Shown here one piece after another: positions 22,843 to 30,622 of a stretch of DNA of 64,000 nucleotides. Both the position numbers and the translations under genes were made by a program. This stretch comes from JBKHXF01 sp046566145 (GTDB lineage Bacteria > Actinomycetota > Nitriliruptoria > Nitriliruptorales > Nitriliruptoraceae), in assembly GCA_046566145.1 (NCBI GenBank), contig JBKHXF010000034.1:14730-78729 (forward strand), given 5' to 3'. The first letter of the stretch is position 1. Every line of letters starts with the position of its first letter. The notes beneath the pieces are model-generated. The model worked only from the letters and a program-made list of their open reading frames with translations. It was not told where the DNA came from and searched no databases.

Positions 22843-24417
22843 GTGTCCGCCACCCCCCGCGTCCGCTTCGCCCCGGCTCCGTCCGGCTGGCTCCACGTCG
22901 GCAGCGTCCGCACGGCGCTGTTCAACTGGCTCCACGCCCGCCACCACGGCGGCACCGCCGTGTTCCGGATCGAGGACACCGACGCGTCACGTGCCACCGA
23001 GGCGTCGATGGACTCGATGCACGAGGCGATGGCCTGGCTCGGGCTCGACTGGGACGAGGGCGTGCGCGCCGGCGGTCCGTACGGCCCGTACCGGCAGTCC
23101 GAGCGCCGCGCCCTGCACGACGCGGTCGCCCGCCGGCTGGTCGACGTCGGCGCGCTGTACCGCGACGAGCGCTCCGCCGACGAGCTCACCGAGTGGCGCG
23201 AGGACCGGCAGGCCGAGAAGCTGCCGCCGATCGTGAAGCGCTCGACCGTGCCCGACGCCACCGGCGACGGCGAGGCGACCCTCCGGCTCGCGCTACCGGA
23301 GACCGGCACCATCGCCGTCGAGGACCTCGTCCGCGGGACCGTCACCTGGGACTGGGCGACCGAGTCCGACCCGGTGCTGGTCCGCTCCGACGGCTCGCCC
23401 ACCTACGTGCTCGCCAACGCCGTCGACGACGTGGCGCAGGGCATCACCCTCGTGTGCCGCGGCGAGGACCTGCTGTCGGTCACGCCGCGGCAGGCCTTCC
23501 TCTACGACCTGCTCATCCGTGACGGGCTGGTCGACGACGCGCTCGCCGAGGTCGGGTTCCCGGCCCGGGAGGCCGGCTGGACCCACCCGAGCTCCTTCGC
23601 GCACCTGCCGATGATCGTCGGGATGGACCGCAAGAAGCTCTCGAAGCGGCACGGGTCGGTCGCCATCCAGCAGTTCGCCCGCCAGGGCTACCTGCCGGAG
23701 ACGCTCGTCAACTACATCGCGCTGCTCGGCTGGGCGCCCGGCGACGGGCGCGAGCGCATGGACCTCGACGAGCTCATCGAGGCGTTCGACCTCGCGCAGG
23801 TCGGCCGCTCCGCCGCGGCGTTCGACACCGACAAGCTCACGGCGTTCAACGGCGAGCGCATCCGCGCGCTGTCGGTCGGTGAGCTCGCCGACCGGCTCGT
23901 GCCGTACCTCGACGGCACCCTCCCGCCGGTGGCCGACGACGTCGACGTCGACACCGACGCGCCGGACGAAGCGACCTTCGAGCCGCTCATCGCCACCCCG
24001 CCGACCGACGCGGAGCGGACGATGCTCGAGGGGCTCGTCCCGCACGTGCAGGAGCGGATGCAGCGCCTCGACGAGGTGCGGAGCTACGCGCCGGCGTTCT
24101 TCTCCGAGACGGTCGAGCTCGACCCGGACAGCGTCGCGAAGGTGCTCAGCAAGGCCGGTGCGCCCGAGGCCATCGAGGCGGGGCGTCGCGTGCTCGCCGA
24201 CGTCGAGTGGAGCGTGGAGGCCATCGAGGCGGCGCTGCGCGCCCTGCCGGAGGAGCTCGGCATCGGGTTCGGCAAGGTCGCGCAACCGATCCGGGTCGCG
24301 GTGACCGGTTCGAGCGTCAGCCCGCCGCTGTTCGAGTCGATCGAGCTGCTCGACCGCCAGGTCGTGCTCGACCGGCTCGACGCGGCCCTGCCGGTCGCCA
24401 GGGCGCAGCAGGGCTGA
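22843..24417 (+). CDS. gltX: glutamyl-tRNA synthetase
   Basis: This 524-residue class I synthetase has the HIGH-type motif as FAPAPSGWLHVGSVRTAL and the KMSKS-type motif as DRKKLSKRHG. FRIEDTDASRATEASMDSM (ATP site) and an alpha-helical anticodon-binding C-terminus follow. The GTG start has GGAGGAG upstream. tRNA-Gln and tRNA-Glu genes follow directly, placing enzyme and substrates side by side. No GlnRS is seen here. Many Actinobacteria use a non-discriminating GluRS plus GatCAB for Gln-tRNA, but which type this is cannot be read from sequence by eye. Confidence 0.95.
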   Translation: MSATPRVRFAPAPSGWLHVGSVRTALFNWLHARHHGGTAVFRIEDTDASRATEASMDSMHEAMAWLGLDWDEGVRAGGPYGPYRQSERRALHDAVARRLVDVGALYRDERSADELTEWREDRQAEKLPPIVKRSTVPDATGDGEATLRLALPETGTIAVEDLVRGTVTWDWATESDPVLVRSDGSPTYVLANAVDDVAQGITLVCRGEDLLSVTPRQAFLYDLLIRDGLVDDALAEVGFPAREAGWTHPSSFAHLPMIVGMDRKKLSKRHGSVAIQQFARQGYLPETLVNYIALLGWAPGDGRERMDLDELIEAFDLAQVGRSAAAFDTDKLTAFNGERIRALSVGELADRLVPYLDGTLPPVADDVDVDTDAPDEATFEPLIATPPTDAERTMLEGLVPHVQERMQRLDEVRSYAPAFFSETVELDPDSVAKVLSKAGAPEAIEAGRRVLADVEWSVEAIEAALRALPEELGIGFGKVAQPIRVAVTGSSVSPPLFESIELLDRQVVLDRLDAALPVARAQQG

Positions 24418-24492
24418 CCCACCTCGGGTGCGGGCGCCGCGCGCAGCCCGGTGGTCACCGCCGCCGGTTCGCGTCCCACCGGGGGTGTCCGT

Positions 24493-24498
24493 TACCCT
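24493..24498 (+). promoter_or_regulatory. putative -10 element of the tRNA-Gln gene
   Basis: TACCCT lies 12 nt before the first base of the mature tRNA-Gln. Confidence 0.55.
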
Positions 24499-24510
24499 CC
24501 GCGACGCCCT

Positions 24511-24582
24511 TCGGGGGTGGTGTAATTGGCAACACGACTGGTTCTGGTCCAGTTATTGAGGGTTCGAGTCCTTCCCCCCGAG
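24511..24582 (+). tRNA. tRNA-Gln (anticodon CTG)
   Basis: A complete cloverleaf is present. The acceptor stem is TCGGGGG with CCCCCGA and the discriminator is G. The D stem is GTGT/ACAC with loop AATTGGCA. The anticodon stem ACTGG/CCAGT surrounds loop TTCTGGT, with anticodon CTG at 24544-24546 reading CAG. The T stem is GAGGG/CCTTC with loop TTCGAGT. CCA is not encoded. Confidence 0.95.
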
Positions 24583-24617
24583 CTGCGGTGAGCGTCAGAA
24601 GGTCCTGTCGGACTCGC

Positions 24618-24623
24618 TACACT
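24618..24623 (+). promoter_or_regulatory. putative -10 element of the tRNA-Glu gene
   Basis: TACACT lies between the two tRNA genes, 57 nt before tRNA-Glu, which suggests a separate or additional promoter for the second tRNA. Confidence 0.4.
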
Positions 24624-24680
24624 CGCCGCCCGCCGGCCCCAACGGGAACGCTCCGTGAAGGTCGGCACACAACTGCACAC

Positions 24681-24756
24681 GCCCCCGTCGTCTAGCGGCC
24701 CAGGACGTCGCCCTCTCAAGGCGGTAACGGCGGTTCAAATCCGCTCGGGGGTACCA
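24681..24756 (+). tRNA. tRNA-Glu (anticodon CTC)
   Basis: A complete cloverleaf begins GCCCCCGTCGTCTAGCGG, as in other actinobacterial tRNA-Glu. The anticodon loop CTCTCAA carries anticodon CTC at 24715-24717 reading GAG. The T arm is GGCGG-TTCAAAT-CCGCT. The acceptor 3' strand CGGGGGT is followed by A and an encoded CCA (24754-24756). Confidence 0.96.
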
Positions 24757-24762
24757 GCAGCA

Positions 24763-24797
24763 ACGGAGCCCGGTGACCACTGGTCACCGGGCTCCGT
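24763..24797. terminator. bidirectional terminator hairpin
   Basis: A perfect 16-bp inverted repeat (ACGGAGCCCGGTGACC and its complement, loop ACT) begins 7 nt after tRNA-Glu. It lies between the tRNA unit and the converging dap operon. There is no T-tract, but the stem is very strong. Confidence 0.8.
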
Positions 24798-24814
24798 CGT
24801 CCTCGGCGCGCGCG

Positions 24815-25168
24815 TCACCCCTCGTGGCCGGCGTCCGCGCCGTCGTCCCGGGACGTCCTGCGGTCGAGGTCGCGCAGGAACGCCGGGTCGTCGTCGGGGC
24901 CGCGTGGTGCGGGTCGTCGGGGGGAGCGTCGTGACGGGGGGGTACGCCCCGCGGGCCCGCGGGGCCACGCGGGTCCTCGTCCGCCGTCGCCCTGCGGGCG
25001 TCCGAGGAACAGCCACAGCAGCCCTCCGATCGGCACGAGCAGCGCGACCACCACGAGCCAGATCCGCTTCGGCAGCAGGCGCACGTCGTCCGGGTCGGAC
25101 GTGACGACGTCGAGCAGGCAGTACAGCCAGAACGCGAAGGTCGCGACGATCGGCAGCACCCGCAGCAC
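24815..25168 (-). CDS. PLDc_N-domain membrane protein
   Basis: This 117-residue protein has two membrane segments: residues about 3-22 (VLPIVATFAFWLYCLLDVV) and 36-58 (IWLVVVALLVPIGGLLWLFLGRP). The spacing and the DVVTSD...LPKRIWLVVVALLVPIGGLLWLFLGRP pattern fit the phospholipase D N-terminal (PLDc_N) family of actinobacterial membrane proteins. The C-terminal tail is disordered and rich in Arg, Pro and Asp. It is the last gene of the dapD-dapE unit, with a GTG start 9 nt after dapE. Function is unknown. Confidence 0.82.
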   Translation of the reverse strand: MLRVLPIVATFAFWLYCLLDVVTSDPDDVRLLPKRIWLVVVALLVPIGGLLWLFLGRPQGDGGRGPAWPRGPAGRTPPSRRSPRRPAPRGPDDDPAFLRDLDRRTSRDDGADAGHEG

Positions 25169-25177
25169 GACGGCCCC

Positions 25178-26257
25178 CTACCCGGTCAGGAACGCACGCA
25201 GGCGGTCGTGGACGTCGACGAGCGCGTCGACCGGGACGTGCTCGCCGCGCTGGTGCGCCTGCGCGGTCAGGCCGGGGCCGTAGTTCACCGCCGGGACCCC
25301 CAGCTCGGCGAAGCGGGCGAGGTCGGTCCACGCCTGCTTGCCCGTCACCGGGACCCCGAGCGCGTCGACCAGCGCCGCGACCAGCGGCGTGTCGAGCCGG
25401 GGCGGCGCCGGCGGCGCGACGTCCACCACGGTGACCTCGGCCCGGTCGCCCACGAGGTCGCGCAGCACCCGCTCCGCCGCGGCGACGTCGAAGCGCGGGG
25501 CGAAGCGGTAGTTGAGGTTCACGGTGAACGTGCCGGGCACGACGTTGCGGGCGTTGTCGGTCCACGCCTGCGTGGCGGTGAACACGTCCCGGTAGGCGAT
25601 GCCGTCGACCTCGACGTCGTCGGGCCCGCGGGCGTGCAGGTCCGCGAGGAACGCGCCGGCCTTGGTGAGCGCGTTCTCGCCGTGCCACGGCCGTGCCGAG
25701 TGGGCCTGCCGGCCGGTGAACACGAGCTCCGCGTGGATGCCGCCGAGGCAGCCCGCCTGCACCTCGCCGTCGGTCGGCTCGAGCACGACCGCGAGGTCGA
25801 CCTCGGCGAGCCACGGCACCGCCGCGAGCACGTCGGCGAGCTCGTTCTCGTCGGCCGGTCCCTCCTCCCGCGCGTAGAGCACCAGCACGAGGTCGTAGGG
25901 GGAGGATGCGGCGAGCTCGCGGTCGTCGAGCAGCGCCATCGCGACGACGTTGCCGGCCTTCATGTCGGACGTGCCCCGCCCGACCACGACCTCCACCCCG
26001 TCGCGGGTCTCGACGCGGGGCTCCCGGTCGGCGTCGGTCGGTGGCACCACGTCGAGGTGGCCGACGAGCGCCACGACCTTCCGGTCGCCCGAGGGCGCGC
26101 CGACCACCAGCGAGTCGCCCACGCGGGTGACGGGCCGACCGCCGGCGCGGTACCGGGCCTCGAGCGCGTCGGCGAGCGCCGCCTCCTCGCCCGTGACCGA
26201 CAGCACGCCGCAGTGCTCCAGCAGCGCGCCGACGAGGTCGTCGCGGGTCGCGGGCAT
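25178..26257 (-). CDS. dapE: succinyl-diaminopimelate desuccinylase
   Basis: This 359-residue M20 metallohydrolase releases succinate from N-succinyl-LL-diaminopimelate in the lysine and peptidoglycan pathway. Motifs are GHLDVVP (metal His/Asp), GRGTSDMKAGNVVAMALL (bridging Asp), YAREEGPADENEL (catalytic Glu), and the dimerisation domain with TGRQAHSARPWHGENALTKA. The ATG follows CCAGGAG. Placement directly after dapD makes the desuccinylase call firm among M20 enzymes. The stop is TAG. Confidence 0.94.
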   Translation of the reverse strand: MPATRDDLVGALLEHCGVLSVTGEEAALADALEARYRAGGRPVTRVGDSLVVGAPSGDRKVVALVGHLDVVPPTDADREPRVETRDGVEVVVGRGTSDMKAGNVVAMALLDDRELAASSPYDLVLVLYAREEGPADENELADVLAAVPWLAEVDLAVVLEPTDGEVQAGCLGGIHAELVFTGRQAHSARPWHGENALTKAGAFLADLHARGPDDVEVDGIAYRDVFTATQAWTDNARNVVPGTFTVNLNYRFAPRFDVAAAERVLRDLVGDRAEVTVVDVAPPAPPRLDTPLVAALVDALGVPVTGKQAWTDLARFAELGVPAVNYGPGLTAQAHQRGEHVPVDALVDVHDRLRAFLTG

Positions 26258-26286
26258 CTCGGCTCCTGGCGGTCGCGAGTGGGTGG

Positions 26287-27294
26287 TCAGTTGGCGTGGA
26301 GCTGCTCGTTGAGGCCGCCCCAGTCGCCCTCGCGTTCGAGCACCTCGACCGCGCCGGACTGCGAGTTGCGGCGGTACAGCAGCCCGGACGCACCGGAGAG
26401 GGTCGCGGCCTTCACGACCTCGCCCGACGGCAGCGTCACCCGGGTCCCGCCGGTGACGTACAGGCCCGCCTCGACGACGCAGCCGTCGCCGAGCGAGATG
26501 CCGATGCCGGCGTTCGCGCCGAGGAGGCACCCCTCGCCGATGCGGATCACCTCGGTGCCGCCGCCGGAGAGCGTGCCCATGATCGACGCGGAGCCGCCGA
26601 TGTCGGAGCGGTCCCCGACGACCACGCCGGCGGAGATGCGCCCCTCCACCATCGCGGCCCCGAGCGTGCCCGCGTTGAAGTTCACGAACCCCTCGTGCAT
26701 CACGGTGGTGCCGGGGGCGAGGTGGGCGCCGAGCCGCACCCGGTCGGCGTCCGCGATGCGGACCCCGGTCGGGACGACGTAGTCGGTCATCCGCGGGAAC
26801 TTGTCGACGCCGCGGACGCGCAGGTCGTGGCCGGCCGAGGCGAGCGAGAGACGCAGGTCCTCGAAGTCCTCCACCGCGCACGGGCCGAGGTCGGTCCACA
26901 CGACGTTGGCGAGCAGCCCGAACGCGCCGGTCAGGTCGGCCTCGTGCGGGCGGACGTGGCGCTGCGACAGCAGGTGCAGGCGCAGGTACACGTCGTGGGC
27001 GTCCACCGGCGCGGCGGCGAGGTCGCCGGCGACGGTCACGACCGGCTTGCGTGCCGTGCGGGTCGGGGCGGTCTCGCGGTGGGCGGCACGCTGCAGCGCC
27101 GCGACCGTGTTCGCGTGCTCGACCGGGACGTCCTCCGGGGCCGGCAACGGCCGGGTCCCCGGGCCGCCGAGCGCCTCGGCCAGGTCGGGGTCGAGGCTCG
27201 TGGTGGGGAACCAGACGGCGAGGACGGTGCCGTCGTCGGCGACCGTGGCGACACCGAGGCCGACGGCGGGACCGGAGCGGGGTGAGGTGGACAT
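26287..27294 (-). CDS. dapD: tetrahydrodipicolinate N-succinyltransferase
   Basis: This 335-residue acyltransferase transfers succinyl from succinyl-CoA to tetrahydrodipicolinate. The C-terminal half is a left-handed beta-helix of hexapeptide repeats (GAHLAPGTTVMHEGFVNFNAGTLG, MVEGRISAGVVVGDRSDIGGSASIMG). It belongs to the actinobacterial DapD group, which is longer than the E. coli type. It heads the dapD-dapE-PLDc_N operon, dapE starting 30 nt later. The minus-strand TAGGCT at 27331-27336 is the probable -10. Confidence 0.95.
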   Translation of the reverse strand: MSTSPRSGPAVGLGVATVADDGTVLAVWFPTTSLDPDLAEALGGPGTRPLPAPEDVPVEHANTVAALQRAAHRETAPTRTARKPVVTVAGDLAAAPVDAHDVYLRLHLLSQRHVRPHEADLTGAFGLLANVVWTDLGPCAVEDFEDLRLSLASAGHDLRVRGVDKFPRMTDYVVPTGVRIADADRVRLGAHLAPGTTVMHEGFVNFNAGTLGAAMVEGRISAGVVVGDRSDIGGSASIMGTLSGGGTEVIRIGEGCLLGANAGIGISLGDGCVVEAGLYVTGGTRVTLPSGEVVKAATLSGASGLLYRRNSQSGAVEVLEREGDWGGLNEQLHAN

Positions 27295-27330
27295 CGTCGG
27301 GACGGCCCTCGGGGTCGGGAGCGGGCCGCG

Positions 27331-27336
27331 AGCCTA
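27331..27336 (-). promoter_or_regulatory. putative -10 element of the dapD operon
   Basis: The minus strand reads TAGGCT 37 nt before the dapD ATG. It is divergent from the popT promoter at 27363-27368. Confidence 0.5.
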
Positions 27337-27362
27337 CTGCCGGAGCCGGGGGTCCCCGCGGG

Positions 27363-27368
27363 TACGGT
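27363..27368 (+). promoter_or_regulatory. putative -10 element, leaderless DUF368 mRNA
   Basis: TACGGT lies 8 nt before the ATG with no ribosome-binding site, implying a leaderless message. Confidence 0.55.
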
Positions 27369-27376
27369 CCGCCGTC

Positions 27377-28363
27377 ATGGACACCCACGCCGCGCCCGCC
27401 GAGCGCACCTCGCGCGACGAGGTCGCCCCCCGCCCCGCCCACGCGCCCGAGACGCACCCGCACGGCCCGCGGGCCGTGGCGATCACCTACGTGTCGGGGT
27501 TCCTGATGGGTTCCGCCGACCTCGTCCCCGGCGTGTCCGGTGGGACCGTCGCCCTCGTGCTCGGGATCTACGAGCGGCTCGTCGCATCGATCCGGCAGGG
27601 CGCGAAGGCGATGTCGCTGCTCGCCCGGGGCCGCATCGGCGACACCGTCGGGGCGCTGCGCCACGTGGAGTGGGTCTTCCTGCTGTCGCTGCTCGCCGGC
27701 ATCGCCACCGCGGTGGTGACGCTCGCCTCGGGGCTCGAGCACCTGCTGGAGACGCAGCCGGTCCCGCTGTCGGCCGCGTTCCTCGGCCTGGTCGCGGGCT
27801 CGTGCGTCGTCGCGCTCGACGAGCTCGAGGAACGCACCCCGCGGCTGTGGGCCGTGATGCTCGCGGGCGCGCTGGTCACGTTCGTCGTGCTCGGGCTGCG
27901 CTCGGGACGGGTCACCGACCCCGGGCCCGCGGTCGTCTTCGCCTCGGGCGCGCTCGCCATCTGCGCGATGATCCTGCCCGGCATCTCCGGCTCGTTCATC
28001 CTGCTGATGATCGGGATGTACCAGACCGTCCTCGGGTCGATCTCGGACCGCGACCTCGGGATCATCGTGGTGTTCGGCGCCGGCGCCGTCATCGGCCTCG
28101 CGGCCTTCTCGACGCTGCTGACGTGGATGCTGGTGCGGGCCCGCGACCTCGTGCTGGCCGTGCTCATCGGGCTCATGGCCGGGTCCCTGCGGGTGCTGTG
28201 GCCGTGGCCGGCGGGGGAGGACGGCGTCGGCGACACGGCGCTCGGCGCCCCGGACGGCCAGGTCGCCCTGGCCGCCGCGCTCGCCGTGGCCGGCTTCCTC
28301 GCGGTCGTGCTGGTCGCCCGCACGGCACGCCGGCTCGAGGCCAGCGCGCTCGATGCCGGCTGA
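27377..28363 (+). CDS. DUF368 polyprenyl-phosphate transporter (PopT type)
   Basis: This 328-residue polytopic membrane protein has about eight to nine hydrophobic segments. The DUF368 signature is GFLMGSADLVPGVSGGTVALVLGIYERL, with the partner repeat ICAMILPGISGSFILLMIGMY in the second half, the inverted-repeat arrangement of the family. DUF368 proteins have been shown to recycle undecaprenyl phosphate across the membrane (PopT). It is flanked by dapD/dapE and dapC, so its neighbours make peptidoglycan precursors. The N-terminal 30 residues are polar and disordered. The name is given by family only. Confidence 0.9.
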   Translation: MDTHAAPAERTSRDEVAPRPAHAPETHPHGPRAVAITYVSGFLMGSADLVPGVSGGTVALVLGIYERLVASIRQGAKAMSLLARGRIGDTVGALRHVEWVFLLSLLAGIATAVVTLASGLEHLLETQPVPLSAAFLGLVAGSCVVALDELEERTPRLWAVMLAGALVTFVVLGLRSGRVTDPGPAVVFASGALAICAMILPGISGSFILLMIGMYQTVLGSISDRDLGIIVVFGAGAVIGLAAFSTLLTWMLVRARDLVLAVLIGLMAGSLRVLWPWPAGEDGVGDTALGAPDGQVALAAALAVAGFLAVVLVARTARRLEASALDAG

Positions 28364-28366
28364 CCC

Positions 28367-29545
28367 TCAGCCAGGCAGGCGCCCCGCCGTGATCGCGTCG
28401 CCCCACGCGGCGACGGCGCGCTCGCACGCCTCCACCGTCGGGACCAGGGCGAGGCGCAGCCAGCCCCGCCCGCCGGGCCCGAACGCCCGCCCCGGCGACG
28501 CCACGATGCGCTCACGCAGCAGCGCCTCGGCGTACGCGGCGTCGTCCCCGCCGGGTGCCCGGAACCACACGTAGAACGTCGCGGCGCTGCCCGACACCTC
28601 GATGCCCGCGTCGCGCAGGAACCCGAGCACGACGTCGCGCTTGGCCCGGAACACCTCGCGGCGCTCGTCGACGTGTGCCTGGTCGCCCCACGCGGCGGTG
28701 GCGGCGACCTGCACGAAGTCGGGGGAGGCCGTGCCGACGTTGGGGCGCAGGACCCGCAGCCCCCGCACCACGTCCGGGTCGCCGACGATGCCGCCGGCGC
28801 GGTAGCCGGTCATCCCGGAGCGCTTCGACAGGGACACGAACGCCACGACGTCGGTGAGGTCGCCGTCGCAGACCTCGAGCACGCTCGGTGCCGGCGCGTC
28901 GAACCAGACCTCCTGGTAGCACTCGTCGGAGCACAGCAGGATCCCGTGCTCGCGGGCGACCTCGACCTGCCGGCGCAGGTACGCGAGGTCCGCGACCGCG
29001 CCGGTCGGGTTGTGCGGGTAGTTGATCCACGCGATCGCCGTGCGGTCGAGGCGGTCGGCGTCGAGGGCGGCGAGGTCGAGCAGCCAACCGTCCTCGGCGG
29101 TCAGCGTCACCGGGTCGGACAGGCCGCCGGCGAAGCGGGTCCCGCGGTCGTACACCGGGTAGCCGGGGTCGCCCCACACCACCCCGCGCTTCTCCGCGTC
29201 GCGGTCGATCACCGCGAACGGCAGGTGGAAGATCGCCTCCTTCGACCCGGCGGACGGCACCACGTGCACGTCGGGGTCGAGGCCCGTCACGCCGTGCCGG
29301 CGCGCCAGCCAGTCCGCGATGGCCCGGCGCAGGGCTGGCTGGCCGGCGGCGGTCGGGTAGCGGCTCACCGGCCCGACGGCGTCCACGAGCGCCTCGCGGA
29401 TGAAGTCGGGCGTCGGTTCGTCGGGGTCGCCGATGGAGAAGTCGTGCAGCTCGGCGCCGTCGGCCCGCAGCTCGTTCGCGAGGTCCTGCAGCCGGGCGAG
29501 CGGGTAGCCGCCGAGCTGGTCGAGCACCGGGTTCGTGGTCGCCAC
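28367..29545 (-). CDS. dapC: N-succinyldiaminopimelate aminotransferase
   Basis: This 392-residue fold-type I aminotransferase has FSIGDPDEPTPDFIREAL, SAGSKEAIFHLPF, INYPHNPTGAVA, SDECYQEVWFD, and the PLP lysine region SLSKRSGMTGYRAG. The FSIGDP/SLSKRSGMTGYR combination and its place next to dapD/dapE support DapC (succinyldiaminopimelate transaminase) over aspartate aminotransferase. The GTG start follows ACAGGACC. A minus-strand TACCGT at 29581-29586 is the likely -10. Its stop and that of the DUF368 gene are 3 nt apart, so the two genes converge. Confidence 0.9.
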   Translation of the reverse strand: MATTNPVLDQLGGYPLARLQDLANELRADGAELHDFSIGDPDEPTPDFIREALVDAVGPVSRYPTAAGQPALRRAIADWLARRHGVTGLDPDVHVVPSAGSKEAIFHLPFAVIDRDAEKRGVVWGDPGYPVYDRGTRFAGGLSDPVTLTAEDGWLLDLAALDADRLDRTAIAWINYPHNPTGAVADLAYLRRQVEVAREHGILLCSDECYQEVWFDAPAPSVLEVCDGDLTDVVAFVSLSKRSGMTGYRAGGIVGDPDVVRGLRVLRPNVGTASPDFVQVAATAAWGDQAHVDERREVFRAKRDVVLGFLRDAGIEVSGSAATFYVWFRAPGGDDAAYAEALLRERIVASPGRAFGPGGRGWLRLALVPTVEACERAVAAWGDAITAGRLPG

Positions 29546-29680
29546 GGCGGGTCCTGTCTCGCGGTCTGGCGGCGTGGCGCACGGTAGCCCCCGCCGCCGG
29601 CGCGACGACCGTCCCGCCCGGGTGCGCCGGTAGGGTCGCGCGCCTGCCCCGCGCTCCGCCGTCCGACCCGGAGGCCCGCC

Positions 29681-30622
29681 GTGACCGTCGCGTACCTCGG
29701 CCCTGCCGGGTCGATCTCGCACCGGGCGCTCGTCGCCGGCGCCGGCGGCGTGCTCGCCGGCGACCTCGCCGACGGGCCGGACGGCGTGCCGCTCGCCACG
29801 ATCACCGAGGTCCTCGACGCCGTCGAGGCCGGCGAGGTGGCCGCCGGCGTGGTGCCGGTCGAGGACTCCGTCGAGGGGGCCGTGCGCGAGACCGTCGACC
29901 ACCTCGCCTTCCGGGCCGTCCGCTCCGCCGTGCACGACCAGGTCGTCGTGGACGTGGACCTGCGCCTGCTGGTCCCGCCCGGCACGAGCCTCGCCGACGT
30001 CACCGCGGTCGCCTCGCACCCGCACGCGCTCGCCCAGTGCCGCGCCTCGCTGGTCGCCCTCGGGCTGACCGCGACCGTCCCGACCCCGTCGTCGTCCTCC
30101 GCGTGCCAGCTCGTCGCGGAGGGCTCGCGGCCCGGGCTCGCCGCGCTCGCGACCCCCGAGGCGGGGGAGGCCGCCGGGCTCGTCGCGCTGCCCGACGACG
30201 AGGCGCACATCGCGCCGTCGTCGACGGCGTTCGCGGTCGTGCGCACCGGGCCGCTGCGCCACCACGACCGCGGCCGTGTCCTGCTGTTCGCGGTGCCGAC
30301 CCGCAACCGTCCCGGGGTGCTGCAGTCGCTGCTCAGCCCGTTCTCGGTCCGCGGCATCAACCTGACCCGGCTCGAGTCCCGCCCGCTCGCCAGCGTCCTC
30401 GGCGAGTACGGCTTCACCGTCGAGCTCGACGGCGGCCTGCGCGACCCCGTGTTCGTCGAGGCGCTGGAGGAGCTCACCGCCGACCGCACCGCCCTGAAGC
30501 TGCTCGGCGCCTACCCGGTGGTCGACCGTGGCTGGGGGACGGTGCACCTGCGCGAGCTCGTCGGTCGGGTCGCGTCCGACCCGGCCGAGCTCGACGCGCT
30601 GCTCGGTGAGGTCGAGGCGTGA
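29681..30622 (+). CDS. pheA: prephenate dehydratase
   Basis: This 313-residue monofunctional enzyme makes phenylpyruvate from prephenate. It opens VTVAYLGPAGSISHRAL and has VVPVEDSVEGAVRETVDHL and VASHPHALAQCRASL. The C-terminal ACT domain (about 205-285) carries RPGVLQSLLSPFSVRGINLTRLESRP, the Phe-binding ESRP motif. The catalytic TRF motif reads STAFAVV here, with Ala replacing Arg. It overlaps tyrA by 4 nt, so the two are translationally coupled. TAGGGT at 29631-29636 is the likely -10. Confidence 0.92.
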   Translation: MTVAYLGPAGSISHRALVAGAGGVLAGDLADGPDGVPLATITEVLDAVEAGEVAAGVVPVEDSVEGAVRETVDHLAFRAVRSAVHDQVVVDVDLRLLVPPGTSLADVTAVASHPHALAQCRASLVALGLTATVPTPSSSSACQLVAEGSRPGLAALATPEAGEAAGLVALPDDEAHIAPSSTAFAVVRTGPLRHHDRGRVLLFAVPTRNRPGVLQSLLSPFSVRGINLTRLESRPLASVLGEYGFTVELDGGLRDPVFVEALEELTADRTALKLLGAYPVVDRGWGTVHLRELVGRVASDPAELDALLGEVEA

